Below, in pieces: positions 1 through 6,482 of a stretch of 8,239 nt of DNA. The stretch covers positions 1 to 8,239 of the forward strand of contig CAMPHL010000089.1 of the NCBI GenBank assembly GCA_946885905.1. Reading direction: 5' to 3'. Both the position numbers and the translations under genes were made by a program. The notes beneath the pieces were generated by a model. That model was not told the origin of the DNA and searched no databases. It saw only the letters and a list, made by a program, of their open reading frames with translations. This stretch comes from an uncultured Pseudomonadota bacterium (lineage in GTDB: Bacteria; Pseudomonadota; Gammaproteobacteria; Burkholderiales; Usitatibacteraceae). How positions within the stretch are numbered: position 1 is the first letter of the stretch; each line of letters begins with the position of its first letter.

Positions 1-250
1 CTACAGGCTGCTCACGTCGCAGGGCAAGGACGCCTCGGGCGGGGCCTACGAATACCTCGTGGGCGGAAAGCTCCTCGGCGGCTTCGCGGTGGTGGCGTAC
101 CCGGCCTCCTACGGCAGCTCGGGGATCATGACCTTCGTGGTGAACCACGAGGGCGTCGTCTACGAAAAGGATCTCGGCGCGCAGACCGCCGCCGCAGCCT
201 CCTCCATGGCGCGCTACGGCCCGGACAAGACGTGGAAGAAAGCGCAATGA
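1..250 (+). CDS. DUF2950 family protein, C-terminal part (5' truncated by window edge)
   Basis: The reading frame is open from base 2 and ends at TGA 248-250, giving 82 visible C-terminal residues. They start YRLLTSQGKDA and include KLLGGFAVVAYPASYGSSG, FVVNHEGVVYEKDLG and a terminal PDKTWKK. I recognise this as the conserved C-terminal end of the DUF2950 family, secreted or periplasmic proteins of unknown function common in Proteobacteria. An in-frame GTG at 59 is not the real start, because the conserved family sequence continues upstream of it. The gene overlaps the next one by 4 nt (ATGA, 247-250), so the two are probably cotranscribed and translationally coupled. From memory, DUF2950 genes often sit next to a DUF3300 gene; if so, it would lie upstream, outside this window. 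Biochemical function is unknown. Confidence 0.88.
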   Translation, partial: YRLLTSQGKDASGGAYEYLVGGKLLGGFAVVAYPASYGSSGIMTFVVNHEGVVYEKDLGAQTAAAASSMARYGPDKTWKKAQ

Positions 251-780
251 AAGCGCTTCCCCGCCTGCTGCTCACCGCCACGCTGGCCGCGTTGCCCGCG
301 GCGGCACAGCAGCCTGCGCCCAGGCCCGCGAGCCCCCAGGCGGCGCCCAAGGCAGCGGCCGCGACCCCGGCGCCGGAGCGTGGCAGCCCCGCGGCGATCG
401 ACGCCTTCCGCGCCGCGGTCAAGGCGGACAAGAAGGCGGTGGTCACGAAGAACCTGGGCCTCACCGAGGCGGAGGCGAAGAAGTTCTGGCCGCTCTACGA
501 TGCGTATCAGAAGGACCTCGACAGGGTCCTGCAGCGCCAGAACCGGGCGGTGGTCGACTACGTGAACCAGTCCTCTTCGATGAACGACGCCAACGCCAAG
601 CGCATCGCGCGCGAGCTGCTCGACGCGGACGCCGAGGAGCAGCGCCTGCGCGAACGCCAGCTCGGGAAGCTCTACGCGATCCTGCCCGCGCGCAAGGCCA
701 TCCGGTACATGCAGATCGAGAACAAGATCCGAACGCTCAACCACTACGACATGGGCGCCCTGATCCCGCTCGTGCAATGA
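247..780 (+). CDS. Small secreted helical protein, possibly Spy/CpxP-like (LTxxQ-type)
   Basis: The protein has 177 residues from ATG 247. This start overlaps the previous stop as ATGA, has a GGAAG about 8 nt upstream, and begins directly with a signal peptide (MKALPRLLLTATLAALPAAA, cleavage probably before QQ). A longer reading from 232 would put extra acidic residues before the signal peptide, so I reject it. Residues 21-48 are an Ala/Pro-rich linker. Residues 50-170 are charged and predicted helical, with LTEAEAKKFWPLYDAYQ near 72-88 and a conserved-looking end, AIRYMQIENKIRTLNHYDM. The helical, charged, LT-E-A-x-K-F-W pattern recalls periplasmic Spy/CpxP-like proteins, but the match is by appearance only. 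Position between DUF2950 and a lipoprotein suggests an envelope role. No enzyme motif is visible. Function unknown. Confidence 0.85.
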   Translation: MKALPRLLLTATLAALPAAAQQPAPRPASPQAAPKAAAATPAPERGSPAAIDAFRAAVKADKKAVVTKNLGLTEAEAKKFWPLYDAYQKDLDRVLQRQNRAVVDYVNQSSSMNDANAKRIARELLDADAEEQRLRERQLGKLYAILPARKAIRYMQIENKIRTLNHYDMGALIPLVQ

Positions 781-782
781 GC

Positions 783-790
783 GAGGGAGG
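783..790 (+). promoter_or_regulatory. Ribosome binding site of the glycine-zipper lipoprotein gene
   Basis: The sequence GAGGGAGG lies 4 nt upstream of ATG 795, just after the preceding stop at 778-780. It fixes 795 as the start; the earlier in-frame GTG-like extension (from 777) would include this site and would displace the lipoprotein signal peptide. Confidence 0.7.
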
Positions 791-794
791 CAAG

Positions 795-1259
795 ATGAAA
801 TCCAGCGCGATCCGGGCCACGGCCTTTGCGGCGGCCACCATGCTGGGCCTGGCGGCGTGCGAAACGCCGCCGACCAAGCAACAGGTGGGCGCGGTATCCG
901 GCGCAGTGATCGGCGGCGTGGTGGGCTCGACCATCGGGGGCGGCTCGGGCCGCACGGTCGCCATCGTCGCGGGAACCATCGCCGGCGCGGTGCTCGGCGG
1001 CAGGATCGGCCAGAAGATGGACGAGGCCGACCGCATCAAGGCGGGCCAGGCGCTCGAGACCCTGCCTACCGGCCAGCGCTCGACGTGGAAGAACCCGGAC
1101 ACGGGCACGGTCTACACGGTGACGCCCAGCCGGACCTACGAGGCTGGCGGCACGCCCTGCCGCGACTTCACCGTCGACGCGACCGTGGACGGCCGGCCCG
1201 AGAAAGTGAACGGGACTGCTTGCCGACAGGCGGACGGCAACTGGAAGACCAAGGGCTGA
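795..1259 (+). CDS. Glycine-zipper outer-membrane lipoprotein (17 kDa surface antigen-like)
   Basis: The protein has 154 residues. The N-terminus is a lipoprotein signal with lipobox LAAC at residues 19-22, so Cys22 should be lipidated after signal peptidase II cleavage. Asp is absent at +2 (the residue is Glu), which fits outer-membrane sorting. Residues 32-72 form a glycine-zipper segment with repeated GxxxG spacing (AVSGAVIGGVVGSTIGGG, then IAGAVLGGRIGQKMDEADR). This arrangement is typical of the Rickettsia 17 kDa antigen-like/SlyB/OsmB-type lipoproteins. The C-terminal part (about 85-154) has two cysteines (Cys122 and Cys143) that could pair, a TWKNPDTGTVYTVTP segment and a CRQADGNW ending, which resembles the 17 kDa antigen C-terminal domain. 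Family members are thought to stabilise the outer membrane; the exact role here is inferred. Confidence 0.88.
   Translation: MKSSAIRATAFAAATMLGLAACETPPTKQQVGAVSGAVIGGVVGSTIGGGSGRTVAIVAGTIAGAVLGGRIGQKMDEADRIKAGQALETLPTGQRSTWKNPDTGTVYTVTPSRTYEAGGTPCRDFTVDATVDGRPEKVNGTACRQADGNWKTKG
1243..1256 (+). promoter_or_regulatory. Shine-Dalgarno-like site and probable CTG start of the following gene
   Basis: GGAAG at 1243-1247 stands 8 nt before CTG 1256, and that CTG shares bases with the TGA stop at 1257-1259 (CTGA, the same geometry as the ATGA overlap at 247-250). No ATG, GTG or TTG exists in frame between the previous stop and the end of the signal peptide. Confidence 0.45.
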
Positions 1260-2377
1260 GACTCGCGGCGCGGGGCCATCGCGTCCTGCGCACGGCGCTC
1301 CTCCTCGGCGCCGCCGCGATCGGCGCCTGCGGCGCGCTCGCAGCCGAATTCGCCACCCCCGGCGGCCCGGAGCCCGCCAACCTCGATGTCGTCATGGGCC
1401 GGCTTCGCCAGGACCCGTACGACGCGGAACTGCTGATCAGCTTCGGCACCTCCAGGGGCGGCTCGGCCGGGCATCTCGCCCTCGCCCTGCGCGAGCCCGG
1501 CGAGCCCGACGAGTGGGTCTACGGGGCCAACTACTACGCCGACCGCTCGGAGAAGCACGCGCGGGGCTACTACACCGCCGAGTTGATGACGCGCGTGCGC
1601 AAGACCGAATACCTCTACGCCACGCGCTCCACGCTCGGGCCCGACGCGCAGTTCGGCCTGGACTTCGGCGAGGTGTACAAGCGCTCCGTCGTGGGGATTC
1701 GCGTCCAGGGCGTGCCCGCCTCCGAGCGCGCCGCGCTGGCTGCCTACTTCGCACGCATCAACGAGGACTACCGCGCGCGCGCCTCGAAGACCGAGTACCA
1801 CTTCGAGGAAGTGCGCTACGACTACATGCGCTTCAACTGCGCCAAGGCGATCGGCGTGGCCTTCAAGTACGGCGCCGGATACCGCGACCTCGAGGTGAAG
1901 GAGCCGCGGCTCCTGCCGGGCGTCACGAAGCCGGTCCGCGCGTTGCAGTCCAATGTCCCGACCGAAATGGCGATGAAGCTGGTGCGCGAGTGGCACGCGC
2001 GCGGGCGTGCCATGGACGTGGTGCTATACAGGAAATACACGGGATCGAGCTGGGTGGACCCCCTCGAGGAGGTGAAGGTCGCCTTCAAGGACCTGCCGAA
2101 CCGCTTCCCGTCGGTGATCTCCCTCGACTTCACCGCCGAGCAGGGCGAGTACGAGGACTACGACAACCTCTATGCGATGTACCTGCTGCACAACCTCGCC
2201 AAGTACAGCCTGGTGGTGAACGGCGCCACGCGCTCGCTGGAGATCGAGCGCTCGAAGACGCCGATGACGTACGAGCGCGCGGCCTTCTTCGCGAAGGAAG
2301 CGGCGCGGGCCGACAGCGTGGGCTTCCTGCGGCGGCTTCCCTTCGTGCCCAAAGGCCAGCGCATCGGAACGCAGTAG
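1256..2377 (+). CDS. Secreted protein with permuted papain-like (DUF4105/Lnb-type) hydrolase features
   Basis: From the proposed CTG start the product has 373 residues, ending at TAG 2375-2377. This start gives a good signal peptide: basic n-region (MRLAARGHRVLR), hydrophobic LLLGAAAIGACG, then ALAA before Glu31. IGAC could alternatively act as a lipobox with Cys25. TTG 1220 is an alternative start that would give a longer n-region. The mature part holds ELLISFGTSRGGSAGHLALAL with His73, and YDYMRFNCAKAIGVAF with Asn194-Cys195. A His-containing strand preceding a Y-x-x-x-N-C helix is the order seen in the permuted papain-like DUF4105/Lnb N-terminal domains, so His73 and Cys195 are candidate catalytic residues. 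Family membership is an inference. The C-terminal half (about 220-373) has no motif I recognise. It follows three envelope genes and is likely coupled to the lipoprotein gene. Reaction unknown; a peptidase or amidase role in the periplasm is possible. Confidence 0.75.
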   Translation: MRLAARGHRVLRTALLLGAAAIGACGALAAEFATPGGPEPANLDVVMGRLRQDPYDAELLISFGTSRGGSAGHLALALREPGEPDEWVYGANYYADRSEKHARGYYTAELMTRVRKTEYLYATRSTLGPDAQFGLDFGEVYKRSVVGIRVQGVPASERAALAAYFARINEDYRARASKTEYHFEEVRYDYMRFNCAKAIGVAFKYGAGYRDLEVKEPRLLPGVTKPVRALQSNVPTEMAMKLVREWHARGRAMDVVLYRKYTGSSWVDPLEEVKVAFKDLPNRFPSVISLDFTAEQGEYEDYDNLYAMYLLHNLAKYSLVVNGATRSLEIERSKTPMTYERAAFFAKEAARADSVGFLRRLPFVPKGQRIGTQ

Positions 2378-2394
2378 CCAGGCTAGCGCCCTGG
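2378..2394. terminator. Small hairpin at convergent gene ends, weak terminator candidate
   Basis: CCAGG at 2378-2382 can pair with CCTGG at 2390-2394 around a 7-nt loop, in the 5-nt gap between converging stop codons and the end of the minus-strand gene. There is no T-run on either side, so this is not a standard intrinsic terminator. It could equally be chance in GC-rich sequence. Confidence 0.2.
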
Positions 2395-3555
2395 CCAGCC
2401 GTGGCGGTCGAGCGCCTCGACGGCCGCCTCGAGGTCCTCTTCGGCGACATAGGCCTGTGCCGAGATCCGGAAGAGGAGGTGCCCACCCAGCTCCACGGCC
2501 ATCGCCTGGACGCGCGATTCCTCCCAGAGCGTTCGCATCAGGCCACGCGCATCGTCGCGCGTGGCGGCCCGGCGCTGCGGGAGGCGAAACGAGCGCATCG
2601 AGGCGCAGAGGTCCCGGGCGCAGACGGGCTCCGCGCCCACGCGCTGCAGCTTCCCGGTGGCGATGTCGATGAGGCGCGAGCAATGGGCGCGCAGCTCCGG
2701 GGGTCCCAGCGCCTCGAGGAAGTCGATCGCAGCGGGCACCGCGAGCCACGGCGTCGCATCCCGCGTCCCGACCCAGTCGAACGAAAGCGGGAAACCCATA
2801 GCGACATGGTGGCTCACCACGAGGGGCCGGGTGAGCGCGGCCGCATCGCCCCGGGCATGGAGCAAGGCGCATCCCCGCGGCGCGTAGAGCCACTTGTGCG
2901 CATTGGATGCGTACCAGTCGGCGCCGACGGCTTCGACGTCGAGCTCCACCTGGCCCGCGGCGTGCGCGCCGTCCACGATCACCCGCGCGCCGTGACGCCG
3001 CAGGATCGGGATCAGCCGCGCGAGCGGCATCACGATGGCCGACGGCGACGTGATGTGATCCACGATCGCGAGCTTCACTTCCGGCGCGATCGCCGTGGCG
3101 AAGCTCGCGACGATGCGGTCCGCATCCGGCACCTCGGGCAACTTCACGACCTGCGTGCTCGCGCCCGTCTCGGCGCATCGGGCCTCTGCCATGAGGCGCA
3201 CGGCGTTGTAGGTGTGGTCGGTGATGAGGATGCGGTCGCCTCGTTCGAGGGGCACCGACGCCAGTGCGGCCTGCACGCCGCTGGTGGCGTTCTCGACGAA
3301 GGCGAGCGAAGCCGGCGTAGCGCCCACGAAGGTTGCCAGGCGCGCCGCGGACGCCCGCAGCGCGCCGCCGGCGGCCTCGGGCGACACTTCCTCGCGAAAA
3401 AATCGGTCGGGCTGCGACTCCATCGCCGCGCGCCACCGTGCCTGCGCCTCCTGCACGGCCCGCGGGCAGGCGCCGAACGAGCCGTGGTTCAGGAAGACGC
3501 CGGCGCGATCGAGGTCCCAGAGCGACCTCAGGCCGCGGCCGAAGGGGGTTGTCAC
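2383..3555 (-). CDS. Class V aminotransferase, isopenicillin-N-epimerase (CefD)-like PLP enzyme
   Basis: The product has 390 residues, a normal length for the family. The start is GTG at 3555-3553; the frame is closed by a TAG just upstream at 3565-3567, and no other start codon lies between, so GTG is forced if the conserved N-terminal FLNHGSFGACP (residues 21-31) is to be included. PLP-fold landmarks are clear: ENATSGVQAAL (88-98), ITDHTYNAV (111-119), VDHITSPSA (165-173), the cofactor-binding Asp195 in IVDGAHAAGQ, and the Schiff-base Lys221 in SNAHKWLYAPRG. The C-terminal small domain ends in LFRISAQAYVAEEDLEAAVEAL. The NHGSFG start and DGAHAxGQ/HKWLYAPRG pattern match the isopenicillin N epimerase-like subgroup, whose members include epimerases, desulfurases/lyases and many uncharacterised enzymes. 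The substrate cannot be told. A cytoplasmic enzyme, it stands apart from its envelope-related neighbours and ends 5 nt from the convergent gene. Confidence 0.92.
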   Translation of the reverse strand: MTTPFGRGLRSLWDLDRAGVFLNHGSFGACPRAVQEAQARWRAAMESQPDRFFREEVSPEAAGGALRASAARLATFVGATPASLAFVENATSGVQAALASVPLERGDRILITDHTYNAVRLMAEARCAETGASTQVVKLPEVPDADRIVASFATAIAPEVKLAIVDHITSPSAIVMPLARLIPILRRHGARVIVDGAHAAGQVELDVEAVGADWYASNAHKWLYAPRGCALLHARGDAAALTRPLVVSHHVAMGFPLSFDWVGTRDATPWLAVPAAIDFLEALGPPELRAHCSRLIDIATGKLQRVGAEPVCARDLCASMRSFRLPQRRAATRDDARGLMRTLWEESRVQAMAVELGGHLLFRISAQAYVAEEDLEAAVEALDRHGWPGR

Positions 3556-3582
3556 CCCCCGAGACTATCGCAACGCGACGCC

Positions 3583-4221
3583 CTACTTCTTCTTCTTCTC
3601 CGCGGGCTTGCTCTCGGCGGCGGGGGTGGCACCCTCCATCGAGATCGCGATGGCCTGTGTATAGGTCGCCTCGACCTTGTCGCCCTTCCTGACGAGCTTC
3701 AACTGCTCCGGGTCGTGCACGTTCAGGTCCACCACGTTGCCCTTCGGTCCCTTGAGCGAGACCTTCTTCGCCGCGGCATCGACGTTCACCACGTCGGCCA
3801 CGATGGTCACGTCGCGGCGCGCGACGCCGCCCGGCTTCTGCCCCGGGGCCGCGCGCTTCATCGCCTCGGCATCGGAGCGGCCCACCGCCCTGCCGTCCTT
3901 CCTGAGCTCGAGCGTGAGCGCCTCGGCGTACCTGACCGTGAGCCTGTCGCCCTTCCTGATCTGGTCGAAGTTGCGCACCTCCTCGCCCGCGACCACGTCG
4001 ACGACGTTGCCCTTGGGCCCCTTGAGCGAGACCGTGCGCGTGGCCGGGTCGACCGCTTCGACGGTCGCGCTCACGTTCACCAGGGTCATGGCGGCGGCGG
4101 CGCCCGGCGCGGTGGCTATGGCCCCCGTGAGCTGCGGCGGTGCCGGCTGCTTCTGCTGCGCTACGGTGGAAAGGGGAAGCGCGGCGGCAAGGGCCAGCGC
4201 GAGCAGGGATAGGGAACGCAT
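3583..4221 (-). CDS. Secreted protein with two copies of a beta-rich domain, function unknown
   Basis: The product has 212 residues, starting at ATG 4221 with CGGAG ending 5 nt upstream (GGAG at 4227-4230). Residues 1-21 form a signal peptide ending at VAQ/Q. After a low-complexity Ala/Pro linker come two related segments, about 49-105 and 137-195. Each has the order TV(E/V)AVD-type strand, VSLKGPKGNVVD, an acidic stretch with ..IRKGDRL or ..VRKGDKV, and a closing T/RYxxAxxxxx strand. The 12-residue VSLKGPKGNVVD is identical in both copies (64-75 and 154-165). The pattern suggests a small beta-barrel or OB-like fold, but I do not recognise a named family. The tail is AEKKKK. It lies 30 nt after ppk2 and 27 nt before the aminotransferase gene, so it may share their transcript. 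A periplasmic location is inferred; function is unknown. Confidence 0.85.
   Translation of the reverse strand: MRSLSLLALALAAALPLSTVAQQKQPAPPQLTGAIATAPGAAAAMTLVNVSATVEAVDPATRTVSLKGPKGNVVDVVAGEEVRNFDQIRKGDRLTVRYAEALTLELRKDGRAVGRSDAEAMKRAAPGQKPGGVARRDVTIVADVVNVDAAAKKVSLKGPKGNVVDLNVHDPEQLKLVRKGDKVEATYTQAIAISMEGATPAAESKPAEKKKK
3727..3762 (-). repeat. Internal duplicated segment, copy 2 (codes VSLKGPKGNVVD)
   Basis: These 36 bases encode residues 154-165 of the duplicated-domain protein. They match 3997-4032 with only a few base changes, none of which alters the protein. Confidence 0.8.
3997..4032 (-). repeat. Internal duplicated segment, copy 1 (codes VSLKGPKGNVVD)
   Basis: These 36 bases encode residues 64-75 of the same protein, the partner of 3727-3762, 270 bp away. 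The frame spacing (90 codons) equals the domain repeat period. Confidence 0.8.
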
Positions 4222-4251
4222 GGTGTCTCCGATCGTTGGAATGAGTTGGCG

Positions 4252-5076
4252 CTACTTCGCGTCCACGTACTTGTACGGGTAATCCGGTTCCTTGTACTTG
4301 CCCGGCTTCTGGCGCTCGGGCAGCCTCACCTTCTCCCGCTTCAACGGCTTGTGCGGGACCTTCGAGAGGAAGTGCCGGATTATGTTCAGCCTCGCCGCCT
4401 TCTTGTCGTTGGAGCGCACCACGTACCACGGCGCCCAGGGGGTGTCGGTTGCCCTGAACATCTCGTCGCGCGCGCGCGAGTAGTCGTACCAGCGGCTGTA
4501 GGAAAGGAGGTCCATGCCGGAGAGCTTCCAGAGCTTGCGGCCGTCGTCGATGCGCGACTGCAGCCGGCGCGTCTGCTCCTCCTCGCTCACCTCCAGCCAG
4601 TACTTGAGCAGGATGATCCCCGAGTTGACCATGGCCTGTTCCAGCTGCGGGACGGCCTTGAGGAACGCCTTCGCCTGCTCCTCGGTGCAGAAACCCATCA
4701 CGCGCTCCACGCCCGCGCGGTTGTACCAACTGCGGTCGAATATCACCACCTCGCCCGCCGCGGGCAGGTGGCCGAGGTAGCGCTGCATGTACATCTGCGA
4801 TTTCTCGCGCTCGCCGGGAGCCGGGAGGGCGATCACCCGAAAGACGCGCGGGCTCACGCGTTCGGTGATCGCCTTGATGGTGCCGCCCTTGCCCGCGCTG
4901 TCACGACCCTCGAACACCACGCAGACCTTGAGGCCCTTCTTCTTCACGTACTCCTGCAGCTCCACGAGCTCCTCGTGCAGCCCGCGCATCTTCGCGTCGT
5001 AGTCCTTGCGGCCGAGCTCGCCGGGCGCGCCTGCGTTGCCCTTCTTCTTCGCCTTCTTGCGGTCCTTGTCCTTCAT
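4252..5076 (-). CDS. ppk2: Polyphosphate kinase 2 (PPK2), class I-like
   Basis: PPK2 transfers phosphate between inorganic polyphosphate and nucleotides in the cytoplasm; class I enzymes mainly act on nucleoside diphosphates. The product has 274 residues, the usual size of a single-domain PPK2. Visible motifs: Walker A FEGRDSAGKGGTIKAI (55-70), Walker B IFDRSWYNRAGVERVMGF (112-129), and the lid/C-terminal signature WKLSGMDLLSYSRWYDYS (183-200), ARDEMF (202-207), APWYVVRSNDKKAARLN (215-231). The N-terminus is a Lys-rich tail (KDKDRKKAKKKG). I chose ATG 5076 because AAGGAG lies 6 nt upstream; ATG 5091 (5 residues longer) overlaps the upstream stop as ATGA but has no ribosome binding site. Where class I members usually have a proline in K-x-S-P-M-D-L, this protein has KLSGMDL. 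It follows the outer-membrane channel gene closely, so cotranscription with the export genes is likely. Confidence 0.95.
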   Translation of the reverse strand: MKDKDRKKAKKKGNAGAPGELGRKDYDAKMRGLHEELVELQEYVKKKGLKVCVVFEGRDSAGKGGTIKAITERVSPRVFRVIALPAPGEREKSQMYMQRYLGHLPAAGEVVIFDRSWYNRAGVERVMGFCTEEQAKAFLKAVPQLEQAMVNSGIILLKYWLEVSEEEQTRRLQSRIDDGRKLWKLSGMDLLSYSRWYDYSRARDEMFRATDTPWAPWYVVRSNDKKAARLNIIRHFLSKVPHKPLKREKVRLPERQKPGKYKEPDYPYKYVDAK

Positions 5077-5082
5077 CGTCGT

Positions 5083-5088
5083 CTCCTT
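5083..5088 (-). promoter_or_regulatory. ppk2: Ribosome binding site deciding the ppk2 start
   Basis: AAGGAG on the minus strand is 6 nt before ATG 5076 and lies inside the codons that would follow the alternative ATG 5091. Its position supports 5076 as the main start. Confidence 0.7.
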
Positions 5089-6482
5089 CATGGGGTCGGC
5101 TCGAATCCGCCGCCGAGGGCGAGGTGCAGGTTCACGCGCTGGATGAGGCGCTCGGAGCGGGCGCGCAGCAGCGATGTCCGCGCCGCGTGCAGCGCGAGCT
5201 GCTGCTGGCGGATCCCGCGCAGGTCGCCGGAGCCAACGTCGTAGCGGACCTGGGCGAACCCGAGGGAGCGCTCATTGGCGTTCACGCTGCGGGCGAGCAC
5301 GTCTTCGCGCAGCGCCAGGTTGAACGAGGTGGAAAGGGCGCCCTCGACCTCGCTGAACGCGCGCGATCCGATGCGGGCGTAATCGGCCACGGCCGCCTTC
5401 TGCTCCGCGGAGCGGAACTCGACCTGTGCCTGGAGGGCGCCGCCGGTGAAGATGGGCGCCAGCAGGTTCGCGCCGAGGCTCCACACCGGGTTGTCGCGTT
5501 CCTTCAGCAGGAAGAGCTCGCTCGAGACGCTGCTCACGCTGCCGGTGAGGGAGATCCTCGGCAGCCGCGCAGTGCGCGCCTCGTTCGTCCGGTAGAAAGC
5601 GGCGGCCACGCGCCGCTCGGCGGCCCGCACGTCGGGGCGGCGTTCGAGCAGCTCCGAAGGCAAGCCGGCCGGGACGGGACCCGGCACCGGTGGAAGGTCG
5701 GCGCCCGGGTCGATCGCCGCGGCGGGATAGCGCCCGCACAGGATCTCGATCGAGCGCAGCGCGTTCTGGCGGGCGAGATCGGCCTGCAGCGCGAGGTCCC
5801 GGTAAGCGAGGATGTTGGCTTCGGCCTCGACCATCTCGGCCTCGTTGCCCTTGCCGATGCGCAGGCGATCGCCCGCCAGGCCGGCCAGCGCCTTTGACGA
5901 GTCGACCATCCCCTCGGCGATCCCGCGCTGCAGCGTGGCCTCGCGCGCGAGGATCCAGCTCTTGGCCACGAGCGCGGCGATCGATTCGCGAGCGTAGGCC
6001 GCATCGAGCGTGGCCGCTTCGTAGGTCGCCTGCGCGGCATACCGCTCGGAGCGCACGCGGCCCCACAAGTCGGCCTCCCAGCTCGCGAACAGGCCCAGGC
6101 CCTGGATGCCGCTGTTGTCGCCGCTCATCGAGCCGCCGCCGCGGCCCTGGATCGCGACCGAGGGCCAGATCGCGGCGCCCGCGACACGTGCGCTCGCGGC
6201 CGCCGCTTCCACGCGTGCGGCGGCCACGCGAAGGTCGGCGTTGTGCGCCATCGCCTCCGCGACCAGCTGGTTCAACACCGGGTCGTTCAGGCGGGCAAGC
6301 CAGCCGTGCATCACGGCACTTGAAGGCGTCGGTCCCGAGGCCCAGTGCTCCGGCAGCTTCGTGTTCGGCATCGCCTCGGCGCGCAGCTCGTCGGGGGCCG
6401 GCGGATTCGGCACCGCGCAGGCCGTAGCCAGCACGGCGAGCGCGCCGGCGAGCCCCAGGCGGCAGCACGCAGCGCGCCGCAT
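5088..6482 (-). CDS. NodT-family outer-membrane efflux lipoprotein (TolC-like channel)
   Basis: The product has 464 residues, the usual length of a NodT/OprM-type outer-membrane factor, which forms the trimeric exit duct of tripartite exporters. The N-terminus is a lipoprotein signal ending LATAC, with Cys22 as the likely lipidated residue; the -3 residue is Ala rather than the usual Leu. The two OEP repeats are recognisable. The first contains WKDP-like WLARLNDPVLNQLVAEA (62-78), ALRVAAARVEAA-type helix (NADLRVAAARVEAAAA) and LGLFASWEADLWGRVRSE. The second contains the family signature LPSELLERRPDVRAAERRVAAA and ARLPRISLTGS, then the LGANLLAPIFTGG strand. ATG 6482 overlaps the stop of the fusion-protein gene by one base (TGATG); no strong ribosome binding site is seen, so translation is probably coupled. 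Substrate unknown. Confidence 0.95.
   Translation of the reverse strand: MRRAACCRLGLAGALAVLATACAVPNPPAPDELRAEAMPNTKLPEHWASGPTPSSAVMHGWLARLNDPVLNQLVAEAMAHNADLRVAAARVEAAAASARVAGAAIWPSVAIQGRGGGSMSGDNSGIQGLGLFASWEADLWGRVRSERYAAQATYEAATLDAAYARESIAALVAKSWILAREATLQRGIAEGMVDSSKALAGLAGDRLRIGKGNEAEMVEAEANILAYRDLALQADLARQNALRSIEILCGRYPAAAIDPGADLPPVPGPVPAGLPSELLERRPDVRAAERRVAAAFYRTNEARTARLPRISLTGSVSSVSSELFLLKERDNPVWSLGANLLAPIFTGGALQAQVEFRSAEQKAAVADYARIGSRAFSEVEGALSTSFNLALREDVLARSVNANERSLGFAQVRYDVGSGDLRGIRQQQLALHAARTSLLRARSERLIQRVNLHLALGGGFEPTP

Noticed and set aside
3586..3599. TTC repeats on the plus strand as a microsatellite or terminator T-tract.
   Set aside because: They are the Lys codons of the C-terminal KKKK tail of the minus-strand gene; no hairpin precedes them.
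1513..4212. A plus-strand open frame of about 900 codons.
   Set aside because: It is Arg/Gly/Ala-rich, crosses genes on both strands and has no domain; it is a GC-rich shadow of the real frames.
4222..4251. Promoter for the duplicated-domain gene in the 30-nt gap after ppk2.
   Set aside because: Only a ribosome binding site is visible; no convincing -35/-10 pair fits in the gap.
2024..4729. A minus-strand open frame of about 900 codons.
   Set aside because: It overlaps the PPK2, duplicated-domain and aminotransferase genes out of frame and has shadow-type low-complexity composition.
4246..5244. Plus-strand open frame of 332 codons opposite ppk2.
   Set aside because: It is Leu/Arg/His-rich antisense shadow of strongly conserved ppk2 coding sequence.
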